DNA of 64,000 bases from Streptomyces sp. NBC_00247. GTDB lineage: Bacteria > Actinomycetota > Actinomycetes > Streptomycetales > Streptomycetaceae. The notes beneath the pieces were generated by a model. It saw only the letters and a list, made by a program, of their open reading frames with translations. It ran no database searches and was not told the DNA's origin. A program made the position numbers and the translations under genes. Position 1 is the first letter of the stretch. Every line of letters starts with the position of its first letter. The stretch spans positions 3,175,001-3,239,000 of the forward strand of contig NZ_CP108093.1 of NCBI RefSeq assembly GCF_036188265.1, in the 5' to 3' direction. Shown here one piece after another: positions 43,957-52,314 of the stretch.

Positions 43957-43973
43957 GCATACCCCGGTATGCT
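43957..43973 (+). promoter_or_regulatory. Operator/-10 of the toxin-antitoxin operon
   Basis: GCATAC-CCCG-GTATGC, a perfect 6-bp inverted repeat, overlaps TATGCT (43968-43973), a good -10. The antitoxin ATG is 6 bases further on, so the message is probably leaderless. The overlap suits autorepression by the antitoxin. Confidence 0.65.
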
Positions 43974-43979
43974 TAGTGC

Positions 43980-44228
43980 ATGTCCTCCACGACGCGCATC
44001 ACCGTCACGCTCCCCAGCGACCAGGTGGCGGAGCTCCGCAAGCTCACGGACAACGTCTCCGGCTACGTGGCGGAAGCCGTGGCCCGCCAGATCCGGCACC
44101 AGCTCCTGGGCGACGATCTCCGCCGCCACGAGGAAGAACACGGTCACTTCAGCGACGAGGAGCTCGCGGAGGCCCGCTCTAAGATCTTTGGTGCCGTCGG
44201 CACCTCCAAGGGCGCGGACGCGGCATGA
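43980..44228 (+). CDS. Ribbon-helix-helix antitoxin
   Basis: 82 residues from ATG 43980. TRITVTLPSDQVAELRKLTD and GYVAEAVARQIRHQ form an RHH domain (strand, helix, helix). HFSDEELAEARSKIFGAVG is a toxin-binding tail. It overlaps the toxin by ATGA. No ribosome site upstream, consistent with leaderless translation. Confidence 0.87.
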   Translation: MSSTTRITVTLPSDQVAELRKLTDNVSGYVAEAVARQIRHQLLGDDLRRHEEEHGHFSDEELAEARSKIFGAVGTSKGADAA

Positions 44229-44626
44229 GCGAGCGCATCGAGACGCTCGTCCTGGACTCGGAAGGGCTCTCCGCCTGGATCGCGCAGGACCGCAAACTCC
44301 TCGCGATGCTGCAGGTCTTCCACGACATGGGAGCCGACCTCGTGATCGGGGCGAACACCATCGTGGAAGTCAGCCACGCACGGACCAATATGCCGCGTCT
44401 GAACTGGACACTGTCCCGCGTCAAGGTGGAACCGGTCACCGAGCAAGCGGCCAAAGCAGCAGCGGAGCTGCTCAAAAGCGCGGGGCTGCACGGGCACAAG
44501 TACGCCATCGACGCCACGGTCGCCGAGGTCGCGCTGCGGCAGCCGAAACCTGTCGCCCTGCTGACCTCCGACAGCGACGACATGGCCAAGCTCTGCGGCA
44601 GCCAGGTCCGCATCGTCTCGATCTGA
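44225..44626 (+). CDS. PIN-domain toxin (VapC-like)
   Basis: 133 residues. TLVLDSEGLSAWIA (first Asp), ANTIVEVSHARTN (Glu), HKYAIDATVAEVAL (Asp) and LLTSDSDDMAKL (last acidic residues) make the PIN active site. It probably cleaves tRNA or rRNA unless bound by the RHH partner. The module stabilises the satellite. Confidence 0.88.
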   Translation: MSERIETLVLDSEGLSAWIAQDRKLLAMLQVFHDMGADLVIGANTIVEVSHARTNMPRLNWTLSRVKVEPVTEQAAKAAAELLKSAGLHGHKYAIDATVAEVALRQPKPVALLTSDSDDMAKLCGSQVRIVSI

Positions 44627-44646
44627 GCCGAAGGTACCCAGCCGTC

Positions 44647-44747
44647 GTGCCCCATCCGTGCCCATCAGAGCGGGCAACATCGGTCAGGAACGGCTTTCAG
44701 AGACCATCGCCATCCACGCCGCCTAACCGAAAGGCGCAGGCCAGAGC
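44647..44747. repeat. Right attachment arm, copy B
   Basis: GTGCCCCATCCGTGCCCA (44647) ... CGGTCAGG, and CGAAAGGCGCAGGCCAG (44728): the same motifs in the same spacing as at 42407. Confidence 0.75.
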
Positions 44748-44774
44748 CCCATTGAGTGGCCCGAGCACCGCTGA

Positions 44775-44819
44775 TTCCCAAGCTCAGAGCGCGAGTTCGA
44801 TTCTCGTCACCCGCTCCAC
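44775..44819. repeat. att copy 3 (45-bp core)
   Basis: Identical to the tRNA-Gly 3' part of copies 1 and 2 but then diverges. What follows (44822-44851: AAAGCCCC...CGGGGTTTC, a hairpin with CTCTG) is probably the original chromosomal tRNA terminator. Confidence 0.9.
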
Positions 44820-44903
44820 TGGAAAGCCCCAGGCCAACGGCTCGGGGTTTCTCTGTATGCGGCACCTTGTCACCGTCCGGTCGGCCCAGATGGGCTCCCC
44901 CTG

Positions 44904-45263
44904 GTGGGTCGACGTACGGCATCACAGCCCAGCATTTCCGGTCTCCGCCGCGCCAAGTTCGCCCGGCGCGCGCCGGCAGCACTCTCCGAGCTCGCCGGCC
45001 CCGAGCACGGCACAGTGAGCCTGCCGCTTCACCTGGCGTGGTCGGGCCTGACCACGTTCGACCTCGACCAGCCCCGGCTGCGGATGAGCTACTACCGGCT
45101 CGTGTTGGCCGAAGGCCAGCACGACGATCTGGTCCGGTTCCTCAATCACGGCCTCCTCGTCAGCCTGTGGCCCACCCTGCACACACTGATCAGCCGTGAT
45201 GTCCGTGAAGTCTGGGAACGCTCCTTCGACGAGCTGGCTCACAGCCCCCAGGCTGCTGCGTGA
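44904..45263 (+). CDS. AbiE-partner-like protein, start uncertain
   Basis: 119 residues as drawn. LSELAGPEHGTVSLPLHLAW, LDQPRLRMSYYRLVLAEGQH and LLVSLWPTLHTLISRDVREV form a compact domain that in Streptomyces precedes AbiEii-type nucleotidyltransferase genes. The first about 25 residues sit directly after the att junction and may not be native. GTGA overlap with the next gene. Confidence 0.65.
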   Translation: MGRRTASQPSISGLRRAKFARRAPAALSELAGPEHGTVSLPLHLAWSGLTTFDLDQPRLRMSYYRLVLAEGQHDDLVRFLNHGLLVSLWPTLHTLISRDVREVWERSFDELAHSPQAAA

Positions 45264-45598
45264 ACCTCACCGACCTGCACCGTCGCCTCCTCGCGGACGT
45301 GCTCGCCGTAGCCGTCGCATACCCTCTGCCACTCACCGGCGGTCAGGCGGTCCAGGCGCACGGCCTCGTCGACCGGCTCAGCCAAGACCTTGACGTCGCG
45401 ACCGAGAACCCCGATCGCATGGAGGACATCGCCGCTGCCGTGCGCGCCCGCCTGGAACAACACGGGTGGCGGGTCAGCGCTCTGGAAGCAGACCCGCTCT
45501 CCGCGCGCCTGATCGTCACCGATCCGGTCAGCCGCCACGGAGAGTGCGAGGCGGAGCTCCGTCATCCGGGTGAGGAGCCTGCGGCACCTGCCCGTTGA
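45260..45598 (+). pseudogene. AbiEii-like nucleotidyltransferase, truncated
   Basis: 112 residues. LTGGQAVQAHGLVDRLSQDL and the DLDV nucleotidyltransferase signature are present, then LSARLIVTDPVSRHGECEAE, after which the frame ends where the family continues for another 100 or more residues. The toxin of an AbiE-type abortive-infection pair has thus lost its C-terminal half. Confidence 0.68.
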
Positions 45599-45675
45599 CG
45601 CCGAAGACAGGCAGTCGTACCGTCGCCGGGCAAAGATGTGACCATCGTTCATACACGAGGACTTGGGGTGGGATC

Positions 45676-46425
45676 GTGGGGCAGCGCAGGGTCGTGGTGT
45701 CGGGTGGCGGTACGGGGATCGGGCGGGCGGTGGCCGAGGTCTTTGCGGCGGACGGCGACCACGTCATCCTCATCGGGCGGCGCGAGGAGCCCCTGGAGAG
45801 GGCCGCCGGAGAGCTCGACGCCGCGCATGGTGCGGGAACGGCCTCCTGGGTCGCCGCCGATCTGAGCGATCCCGGCCAGGCCCGCAGAGCCGTGGAGTTC
45901 TGCACCGCGGGCGGCGCGCAGGTCGACGTGATCGTCGCCAACGCCGGCGGCAACGTCGCACCGGCCCACGACGGCACCCTCGAAGGCGTCGCGGACAGCT
46001 TCCGCCGCAACTTCGAGGCCAACGTGCTCACCGCAGTGCTGCTCACCGAAGGATTGCTGCCGCACCTCACCCGGCCCGGCGGCCGGATCGTCCAGATGTC
46101 GTCCATCGCCGCGCTGCGCGGCCCCGGTTCGTACGGCGGCTCCAAGGCCACCGTCAACGCCTACACCGTCGACCTGGCGCAGAAGCTCGGCCCGCAGGGC
46201 ATCACCGTGAACGCGGTCGCTCCAGGCTTTGTCGCCGACACCGAGTTCTTCGGCGACCGGGCCACGCCCGAGTTCGTCGCCACCCGGACCAAGCAGTCAC
46301 TGACGGGCCAGGCGGGCCGCCCCTCGGACATCGCCGCCGCGGTGCACTATGTGGCGTCACCTGAAGCGGCGTACATGACGGCGCAGATCGTGCATGTGAA
46401 CGGGGGAGCAGCGCTGGGGCGGTGA
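45676..46425 (+). CDS. Short-chain dehydrogenase/reductase
   Basis: 249 residues from GTG 45676. VSGGGTGIGRA (NAD(P) binding, about 7-17), VDVIVANAGG, IVQMSSIAALRGPGSYGGSK with the Ser and Y-x-x-x-K catalytic residues (about 135-160), VNAVAPGFVADT, and a C-terminus HVNGGAALGR. GRR after the second strand favours NADP(H). Substrate unknown. Confidence 0.93.
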   Translation: MGQRRVVVSGGGTGIGRAVAEVFAADGDHVILIGRREEPLERAAGELDAAHGAGTASWVAADLSDPGQARRAVEFCTAGGAQVDVIVANAGGNVAPAHDGTLEGVADSFRRNFEANVLTAVLLTEGLLPHLTRPGGRIVQMSSIAALRGPGSYGGSKATVNAYTVDLAQKLGPQGITVNAVAPGFVADTEFFGDRATPEFVATRTKQSLTGQAGRPSDIAAAVHYVASPEAAYMTAQIVHVNGGAALGR

Positions 46426-46726
46426 CGGTCCGTCAACGTGTGCCGGCCGCCCCGCGTGCGACCAGCCCGAGTCCACACTCGTTGCGGCGGCATGGGGATC
46501 TCTCGGCGGCAGGCGCACCCACCGTCGCCCTGCCCGCACGTTCACGGGGTGTGCCGCCGTTCGACCGGCGCCGAGTCGGCGCCCACTCCCGTCAACCTGC
46601 GGAAGCGGCAGTCCGGGTGATCCACCTGCGCGAAGACGACGACGCCCCGGGCGAACGCTAGCGTGACGGACCCGGCCGGCCCGGATTCCCCGGGCGGGCG
46701 ACGACAGGGAGAGGAGCGTCGGTCCC
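46426..46726. other. Intergenic, no gene seen
   Basis: No supported gene; probably holds the promoter of the downstream dehydrogenase gene, whose GGGAGAGGAG ribosome site lies at its right end. Confidence 0.5.
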
Positions 46727-48049
46727 ATGCGCGTATCCGTCATCGGTTGCGGTCACCTGGGCATCCCGCACGCCGCCGCCATGGCCGAGATCGGCCACGA
46801 GGTCATCGGCGTGGACCTGGATCGGGCGAAGATCGACCGCCTCAACGCGGGCGACAGCCCCATCTACGAGGAGGGCCTGCCCGAACTCCTCGCCATCCAC
46901 ACCGCCTCGGGGCGTCTGCGGTTCACGACCAGCCTGGCCGAGGCGGCCGAGTTCGCCGACGTCCACTTCCTCGCGGTGGGCACGCCCATCGACGCCGACG
47001 GGCGCAGCTACGACACCGGGCAGGTCTTCGGCGTGGCCCGCGCCCTCGCGCCGCACCTGACCCGCCCGGCCGTCGTCATCGGCAAGTCCACGGTCACCGT
47101 GGGCACCGCGCGGGACCTCGGCGCTCTCCTCGCGCGCCTCTCCCCGGCCGGTGTGGACGTGGAGGTCGTCTGGAACCCCGAGTTCCTCCGCGAAGGCCAT
47201 GCCATCGACGACACCCTGCGGCCCGACCGGATCGTCGTCGGCGTCCCCTCGGCCCGAGCGGAGGACGTCGTACGGGAGGTCTACGCACCCCTCCTGGCCA
47301 ACGGCATCCCGCTGTTCGTGACCGACCCGGCCACCGCAGAACTCCTCAAGGGCGCCGCCAACGCGTACCTCGGCATGAAGATCTCCTTCATCAACGGCGT
47401 CGCCGACATGTGCGACGCGGCAGGGGCCGACGTCCAACAGCTGATCGAGGCCATCGGCGTCGACCCGCGCATCGGCCGCGGCGGCCTCAACGCCGGCCCC
47501 GGATACGGCGGCGGCTGCCTCCCGAAGGACGTCCGCGCCTTCACCGCCTCCGCCCGCGCCCTGGGAGCCGCCGAGGCCGCGACCATGCTGCGGGCCGCGG
47601 AGGAGGTCAACGAGTCCCGGCCCGCCGCCGCCCTGAAGCTCGTCGAGCAGACCCTCGGCCGACCGGTCGACGGGGTACGCGTCACCGTCTGGGGCGCCTC
47701 CTTCAAGGCCGGCACCAACGACGTCCGCGAATCACCCGCCCTCGCCGTCGCCGCCCTCATGCACCAGCGGGGCGCGACCGTCACCGTCCACGACCCGCAC
47801 GCCAACCCCACCGCGCTGCGCCGCAACCCCGAACTCGACTACGCCGAAGACCTGAACACCTCCGTCCAGAGCGCCGAACTGGTCGTCCTGGCGACCGAGT
47901 GGCCCCACTTCCGCGAGGCCGACCCCAAGGCCCTCGCCCCCCTGGTCGCGGCCCCGGTCCTCGTCGACCTCCGCAACCTCGTCGACGCCGACGCCTGGCG
48001 CATGGCCGGATGGACCGTACGCCAACTCGGACGACCCGCACAGAAGTAG
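46727..48049 (+). CDS. UDP-glucose/GDP-mannose dehydrogenase family protein
   Basis: 440 residues. Rossmann start VSVIGCGHLGIPHAAAMAEI; PEFLREG (about 143-149); central helix ELLKGAANAYLGMKISFING; catalytic Cys in GPGYGGGCLPKD (about 260-272); C-terminal VWGASFKAGTNDVRES. It oxidises a UDP-sugar C6 alcohol to the acid with two NAD+; UDP-glucuronate for polysaccharide or glycoside is likely. Confidence 0.93.
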   Translation: MRVSVIGCGHLGIPHAAAMAEIGHEVIGVDLDRAKIDRLNAGDSPIYEEGLPELLAIHTASGRLRFTTSLAEAAEFADVHFLAVGTPIDADGRSYDTGQVFGVARALAPHLTRPAVVIGKSTVTVGTARDLGALLARLSPAGVDVEVVWNPEFLREGHAIDDTLRPDRIVVGVPSARAEDVVREVYAPLLANGIPLFVTDPATAELLKGAANAYLGMKISFINGVADMCDAAGADVQQLIEAIGVDPRIGRGGLNAGPGYGGGCLPKDVRAFTASARALGAAEAATMLRAAEEVNESRPAAALKLVEQTLGRPVDGVRVTVWGASFKAGTNDVRESPALAVAALMHQRGATVTVHDPHANPTALRRNPELDYAEDLNTSVQSAELVVLATEWPHFREADPKALAPLVAAPVLVDLRNLVDADAWRMAGWTVRQLGRPAQK

Positions 48050-48079
48050 CGGAACCCATCGCATCGGAGGTGCGCAGGA

Positions 48080-48715
48080 GTGGACAGCATCAGCGGGGAG
48101 ACCGTCGACCAGCAGGCGTACGTGACGCGCTTCCTTCTCGACCACACCGCGGCGCCCCTCGCCGGAGACACGTTCCTGCGCGGTGTGCTGCCGGTGCGGA
48201 ATTCGGTCCGGATCGTGACCGGAGCCGCGGGGGCGGTGGCCGCGCACGAACTGGTCGCCTACGAGCTTCCGTTGTCGGACGAGGCCGGGGAGCCGGTGAC
48301 GGCACCGCTGGTGCTCGGGTGGGTACGCACGCTGGTGGACGGAGCCTTCCCCCGCACGGACGCGACCGTGATGGGCATCCCCCTGGCGCTGGTGGACACC
48401 TCCTCCCTCGAACCGGCCGATCCCACCCGTACGGATCAAGCGCTGCGCGTGCTGCGCACGCTGGGTCGGCCGTTCGTCGATTCCCCGCCCAGCCCGGCAC
48501 TCTGCGGGTTCCTCTTCACCGGACGGGACGGCCTGCGGCTCTACGTCGCCGTCCCCGGAGACGTCGGTCCGGTGATCGCGGTCGACGTACGGCTCACCGG
48601 CGCGCTGACCGCCCTGCTGGCGGCCCTGCCCTCGCTCGTCGAGGAAGAGGAACGCCGGGTGCCGGACCCGTCCGATCCCCACTGTGTCCGCGCGGTCGAC
48701 CTGACCGACTGGTGA
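48080..48715 (+). CDS. Chromosomal copy of unrecognised protein also in satellite
   Basis: 211 residues from GTG 48080 with GGAGG upstream. Similar from end to end to the satellite protein at 43176-43805. Two half-like blocks (TFLRGVLPVRNSVRIV; CGFLFTGRDGLRLYVAV) suggest a soluble alpha/beta fold. Ends HCVRAVDLTDW, like the paralogue's HCVHRVDLTNW. Function not recognised. Confidence 0.83.
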   Translation: MDSISGETVDQQAYVTRFLLDHTAAPLAGDTFLRGVLPVRNSVRIVTGAAGAVAAHELVAYELPLSDEAGEPVTAPLVLGWVRTLVDGAFPRTDATVMGIPLALVDTSSLEPADPTRTDQALRVLRTLGRPFVDSPPSPALCGFLFTGRDGLRLYVAVPGDVGPVIAVDVRLTGALTALLAALPSLVEEEERRVPDPSDPHCVRAVDLTDW

Positions 48716-48917
48716 CGAGCCCGCCCGCACCACGCGCCGTGCCCCGGTCGGTTTCGGAGCACCTCGTGAGCCGGGTGGGAGGAGAGCCGACACCGGTTCG
48801 TGGGGGGAATCCGCTGAGACAGAACCCGGACATGTCCCGCATCGTTTCAAGATCGAGCCCGCCCTAGTGTCATCCGTACCCACAGGAAGCACCGGAACCG
48901 AATAGCCGCTGGAGATC

Positions 48918-49619
48918 ATGATGCGTCCGCGTCTCGCCGCCCGTTCCACCCGTCTCTTCCTCGCCGTCGCGGCCGTGACGGCCCTCGCCGCCACCTCCAC
49001 CGCGTGCAGCGGCGACGATGTCGAGGGCGCCGGCAGTTCCTCGGCTCCCTCGGCCGGCAGCGACAGCCCTTCCTCCGACGGCAGTCCCTCCGCCGCCGCG
49101 TCCGGCTCCAGCGGCTCCGGAGCCAGCAGCACCTCTTCCGGCGAGTCCTCCGGCTCGGGCGGAGCCGACGACAAGACCGCCGCTTCCGGTGACGGCGGGA
49201 AGAGCGGTTACGGGCAGTCCTGCGGCACCAACGACCTGGACTTCACGGTCACCTCGGAGACCCAGGCCGGCGGCTACTACCTGGTCACCGCCAAGGCGAA
49301 GTCGGGTATCACCTGCTATCTGGACGTCAACACCCCCAGTGTGGGCTTCGGCTCCGGCACCGACGGCGTCGCCTCGCCCGTCGGACAGGGCGGCGAGGAC
49401 CCCATCAAGCTCACCGGATCCGCCGTCGCGTTCACCGGTATCAGCCCCAAGACCACCGACACCGATGGCGGCAAGGAGTTCGACACCGTCATCATCGCCA
49501 CCTCCGACGACGACCCCGACCCTGCCGAGCTCCAGCTCCCCGACACCGCCACCGTCGACAAGCCCATCGTCACCAACTGGTCCACCAGCCGCGCCGAGAC
49601 CGTCCCCGTCATCATCTGA
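48918..49619 (+). CDS. Lipoprotein with Ser/Gly linker, DUF4232-like
   Basis: 233 residues; ATG 48918 or 48921 (MM), GGAG just upstream. Signal peptide ends in a lipobox (ATSTAC, Cys about 30). Residues 31-95 are a Ser/Gly/Ala-rich flexible linker. The C-terminal domain (CGTNDLDFTVTSETQAGGYYL, ITCYLDVNTPSVGF, AVAFTGI) resembles DUF4232 domains of actinobacterial lipoproteins. Cell-surface anchored; role unknown. Confidence 0.85.
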   Translation: MMRPRLAARSTRLFLAVAAVTALAATSTACSGDDVEGAGSSSAPSAGSDSPSSDGSPSAAASGSSGSGASSTSSGESSGSGGADDKTAASGDGGKSGYGQSCGTNDLDFTVTSETQAGGYYLVTAKAKSGITCYLDVNTPSVGFGSGTDGVASPVGQGGEDPIKLTGSAVAFTGISPKTTDTDGGKEFDTVIIATSDDDPDPAELQLPDTATVDKPIVTNWSTSRAETVPVII

Positions 49620-50061
49620 CGGTCCGGAACGGCACCGTCGGCTCCGCGCCCCACCACCTGCTGTCGCGAACCGGTCGCGGCAGGTGTTCCCTCGGCCCCT
49701 GAGCACCGGGCGGGATCGCTCACCGCGGGCACTCGGGCGCCCCCGCCCCCGTAGGCAGCCTTTGCGCCTACGCCTCCTGCGCGTGACGCCCCGGTCGCCT
49801 CCCGTCGCGTGCGCCCGTTCCGGCCGAACGCGGTCCGAAGGACGAAGGTCCTCCGAGAAGGTCGAGCGGCGCGCCGGGAACAGCGGATCCCGTCGGCACG
49901 GTTGCATCGGGAGAAGGGCCGGCACCGCGCGACGGGCGGCGGAGACCTTGAGGTCGTCCGCCCCCGCGGGATCGTCCCGGCCCCGGGAACGTACGGGCCC
50001 GGGATCGCGGTACGGCCGCGCACCCGGACCACGACGTACTTCTCGCAGGAGGACCGCTCTC
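49620..50061. other. Intergenic with terminator, no gene seen
   Basis: A hairpin at 49655-49686 (CACCTGC...GCAGGTG with inner CGCGA/TCGCG) ends the lipoprotein transcript. The remaining 380 bases show no supported gene; a GCAGGAGG site for mca is at the right end. Confidence 0.55.
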
Positions 50062-50910
50062 ATGACTGACCGCCCCTTGACGCTCATGGCTGTGCACGCC
50101 CACCCCGACGACGAGGCCACCGGCACCGGCGGGGTGCTCGCGCGGTACGCGGCGGAGGGAATCCGCACGGTTCTCGTGACCTGTACCGACGGCGGGTGCG
50201 GGGACGGACCGGGAGGCGTCAAGCCTGGCGATCCCGGGCACGATCCGGCGGCCGTCGCCTCGATGCGTCGCCAGGAGCTCGAAGCGAGCTGTGGCGTCCT
50301 GAAGGTCAGCGATCTGGAGATGCTGGACTACGCCGACTCCGGGATGATCGGGTGGGCGGCCAACGAGGCCCCCGGATCCTTCTGGCAGACCCCTGTGGCG
50401 GAGGGCGCCGCCCGGCTCGCGGAACTCATGCGGCACTACCGGCCCGATGTGGTGGTCACCTACGACGAGAACGGCTTCTACGGACACCCCGACCACATCC
50501 AGGCCCACCGCATCACCATGGCCGCGCTGGAGATGACCGCGCAGGACGAGACGGCGCTGACACCGAAGGTGTACTGGACGACCATGCCCCGCTCGATGAT
50601 GCGGCGGTTCGGCGAGACCATGGCCGAGTTCCAGGAGGACATGCCGGAGCCCGACCCTGCCGAAGCCGCCGCGCTGGCCGAGATCGGCCTTCCCGACGAC
50701 GAGATCACCACGTGGGTGGACGCCACCGCGTTCAGCGGCCAGAAGTTCGACGCACTGGCCGCCCACGCCAGTCAGGGCGAGAACATCTTCTTCCTCAGGA
50801 TGGGCAAGGAGAGGTTCGGCGAGTTGATGGGTGTGGAGACCTTCGTGCGGGTCAAGGACGTCACCGACGCGACCCTGCCCGAGAACGATCTGTTCGCCGG
50901 ACTGCGCTGA
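50062..50910 (+). CDS. mca: Mycothiol S-conjugate amidase family (PIG-L fold)
   Basis: 282 residues from ATG 50062 with AGGAGG upstream. VHAHPDDEATGTGG (zinc His-Pro-Asp-Asp-Glu, about 12-25), VTYDENGFYGHPDHIQAH (Asp base and second zinc His) and QGENIFFLRMG near the end match Mca/MshB. Length fits Mca, which cleaves mycothiol conjugates for detoxification. MshB is the alternative. Confidence 0.88.
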   Translation: MTDRPLTLMAVHAHPDDEATGTGGVLARYAAEGIRTVLVTCTDGGCGDGPGGVKPGDPGHDPAAVASMRRQELEASCGVLKVSDLEMLDYADSGMIGWAANEAPGSFWQTPVAEGAARLAELMRHYRPDVVVTYDENGFYGHPDHIQAHRITMAALEMTAQDETALTPKVYWTTMPRSMMRRFGETMAEFQEDMPEPDPAEAAALAEIGLPDDEITTWVDATAFSGQKFDALAAHASQGENIFFLRMGKERFGELMGVETFVRVKDVTDATLPENDLFAGLR

Positions 50911-50969
50911 TCCACCGGGCCCGGACGGGGCGGGGCCAGGTGCGCCTCCGCTCACCCGGAATGCCCACG

Positions 50970-51009
50970 CGGAATGCCCGCCCGGGTGGATTCCCGGCCG
51001 GGCATTCCG
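50970..51009. terminator. Hairpin terminator after mca
   Basis: CGGAATGCCCG pairs with CGGGCATTCCG, with an inner CCGGG/CCCGG stem. Confidence 0.8.
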
Positions 51010-51018
51010 GCGAACTGC

Positions 51019-51063
51019 CGACAACAACACCGACACCGACAACAACACCGACAACGACTGCGA
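51019..51063. repeat. Low-complexity GACAACAACACC repeat
   Basis: Two copies of CCGACAACAACACCGACA and further GACAAC/GACTGC units. Simple-sequence expansion in the gap between convergent genes. Confidence 0.8.
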
Positions 51064-51164
51064 CTGCGCCGCGACTGCGACGAGTGGCCGCTACGCGGTC
51101 CTGAACTCACCGTCGGGAAGGGCTCGCTCGCGCCCCGGGGCGGAGTTTCCGGGCCCCCGTCGGG

Positions 51165-51764
51165 TCAGATCGTGGGCGTGTCGTCGACGATCTCCTTGTG
51201 CGGCTCGACGATGAACTTCCAGCCCTCGCTGGGCTCCAGGAAGCGCACGCGGGTGGGGTAGATGTCCAGGGCACGCCGGTCGCGGTTCTGGCCGCTCGCA
51301 CCCTTCCGCGCCCGGGCCGGCTCCTCGTACAGGTCGACCTTGACGTCCGGCACGGCGACGACTTCCTCGCTCCAGCGCTGAACGACTCCCGCGCCGAACG
51401 CTTCCCGCGCCGAGGAGTAGAGCGAGTCCAGGGACTCCTTGCTCCCGCCGGGTACGAAGAGGGCGAGGTTCAGCAGGACGCCGGCGCTCTGCAGAACCTC
51501 GATCGCCTCCCCCGCCTCGTCGGCGACCCAGAGACCGCCCTCGTCGGCGTTCTCCGGGAGGACGTGGACCTCCTCGCCGAATACCGTCTTCGCGACGAAG
51601 GCCCCGCCCTCGAAGTCCTTGCCCGGCGCGGTGAGGAAAGCCGGGGCATAGCAGTCGAGAGGAAGACCATCCACCCCTGCCGAAACAAAAATGCTGTCCT
51701 GGATTCCCAAGCCTGAAATCTCGTCGGCCGTAAGACGTCGAGCAGTTACCTTCTCGGTGTTCAC
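51165..51764 (-). CDS. Unrecognised protein
   Basis: 199 residues from GTG 51764 with AGGGG upstream. A well-formed soluble alpha/beta sequence: RRLTADEISGLGIQDSIFVS, LPLDCYAPAFLTAPGKDFEG, EVHVLPENADEGGLWVADEA, IEVLQSAGVLLNLALFVP, and a C-terminal YPTRVRFLEPSEGWKFIVEP. No signal peptide or catalytic motif. A polymorphic-toxin immunity-like or phage-type origin cannot be judged. It converges with mca. Confidence 0.72.
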   Translation of the reverse strand: MNTEKVTARRLTADEISGLGIQDSIFVSAGVDGLPLDCYAPAFLTAPGKDFEGGAFVAKTVFGEEVHVLPENADEGGLWVADEAGEAIEVLQSAGVLLNLALFVPGGSKESLDSLYSSAREAFGAGVVQRWSEEVVAVPDVKVDLYEEPARARKGASGQNRDRRALDIYPTRVRFLEPSEGWKFIVEPHKEIVDDTPTI

Positions 51765-52314
51765 GCCATTCCCCTTTTACTCGCGGGCGCTCAGTGAATT
51801 CGTTAATACTCTACCACGACAATGATCAACTAGAGTTCGTTACCAGTCACTTCGGGCAGGTGATGACGGTCTGATCGGCACCTCCGACGGAGCGCCGAAA
51901 GAGCTCGCCATTCACGGAAAACGGCTCCCTGAATTCAGCACGCGCCGCCCGAATCGACACGCTTCGACGAAATGGGACTCCAGCGGGAATTCGGTGGCCG
52001 ACCGAACCGGAAAGGCAGAGCGCCGCCCAGAATCTCTTCTGCGGAATCCGACAGGGTTCTGGACTCACGTCTCCGGCGGGAACGGCCCGCGCCCGTACGG
52101 GGGCGGGGGCCGTCGCCCGCTTCCTGGCGGGCACCAGTGCGCGGGCCTCGGCCTCGGGACGTCGACCGCGCCCCGGACCCCGTCGCACCCGCCTCGGTGT
52201 GTGCCCGGGACGCCGAAAGCGGCCGGGCAGCGTCTTCGACGTTGCCCGGCCGCATCACGTTCCACCGACCCGTACAGCCCCTCCGTACAGGCCCGTACAC
52301 CGCACCGACAGGGG
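51765..52314. other. Intergenic with terminator, no gene seen
   Basis: An AT-rich 5' part (51765-51850) holds the promoter of the gene to the left. 52219-52253 is a hairpin (GCGGCCGGGCA/TGCCCGGCCGC plus an inner CGTC/GACG stem) ending the deacetylase transcript. No supported gene. Confidence 0.55.

Larger units (their letters stand above)
42534..44819. mobile_element. Satellite element without integrase, about 2.2 kb
   Basis: Lies between att copies 2 and 3. It has its own right arm (44647) homologous to that of the large element but no recombinase, replication or transfer gene. Cargo: a secreted protein, a paralogue of the gene at 48080, and a leaderless toxin-antitoxin pair. It fits the definition of a cis-mobilizable element that uses a neighbour's integrase. 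Confidence 0.7.

Noticed and set aside
51847..52188. Leftward frame ending FREPFSVNGELFRRSVGG
   Set aside because: The tail looks protein-like but the rest lacks codon bias and no start or ribosome site fits; not supported enough.
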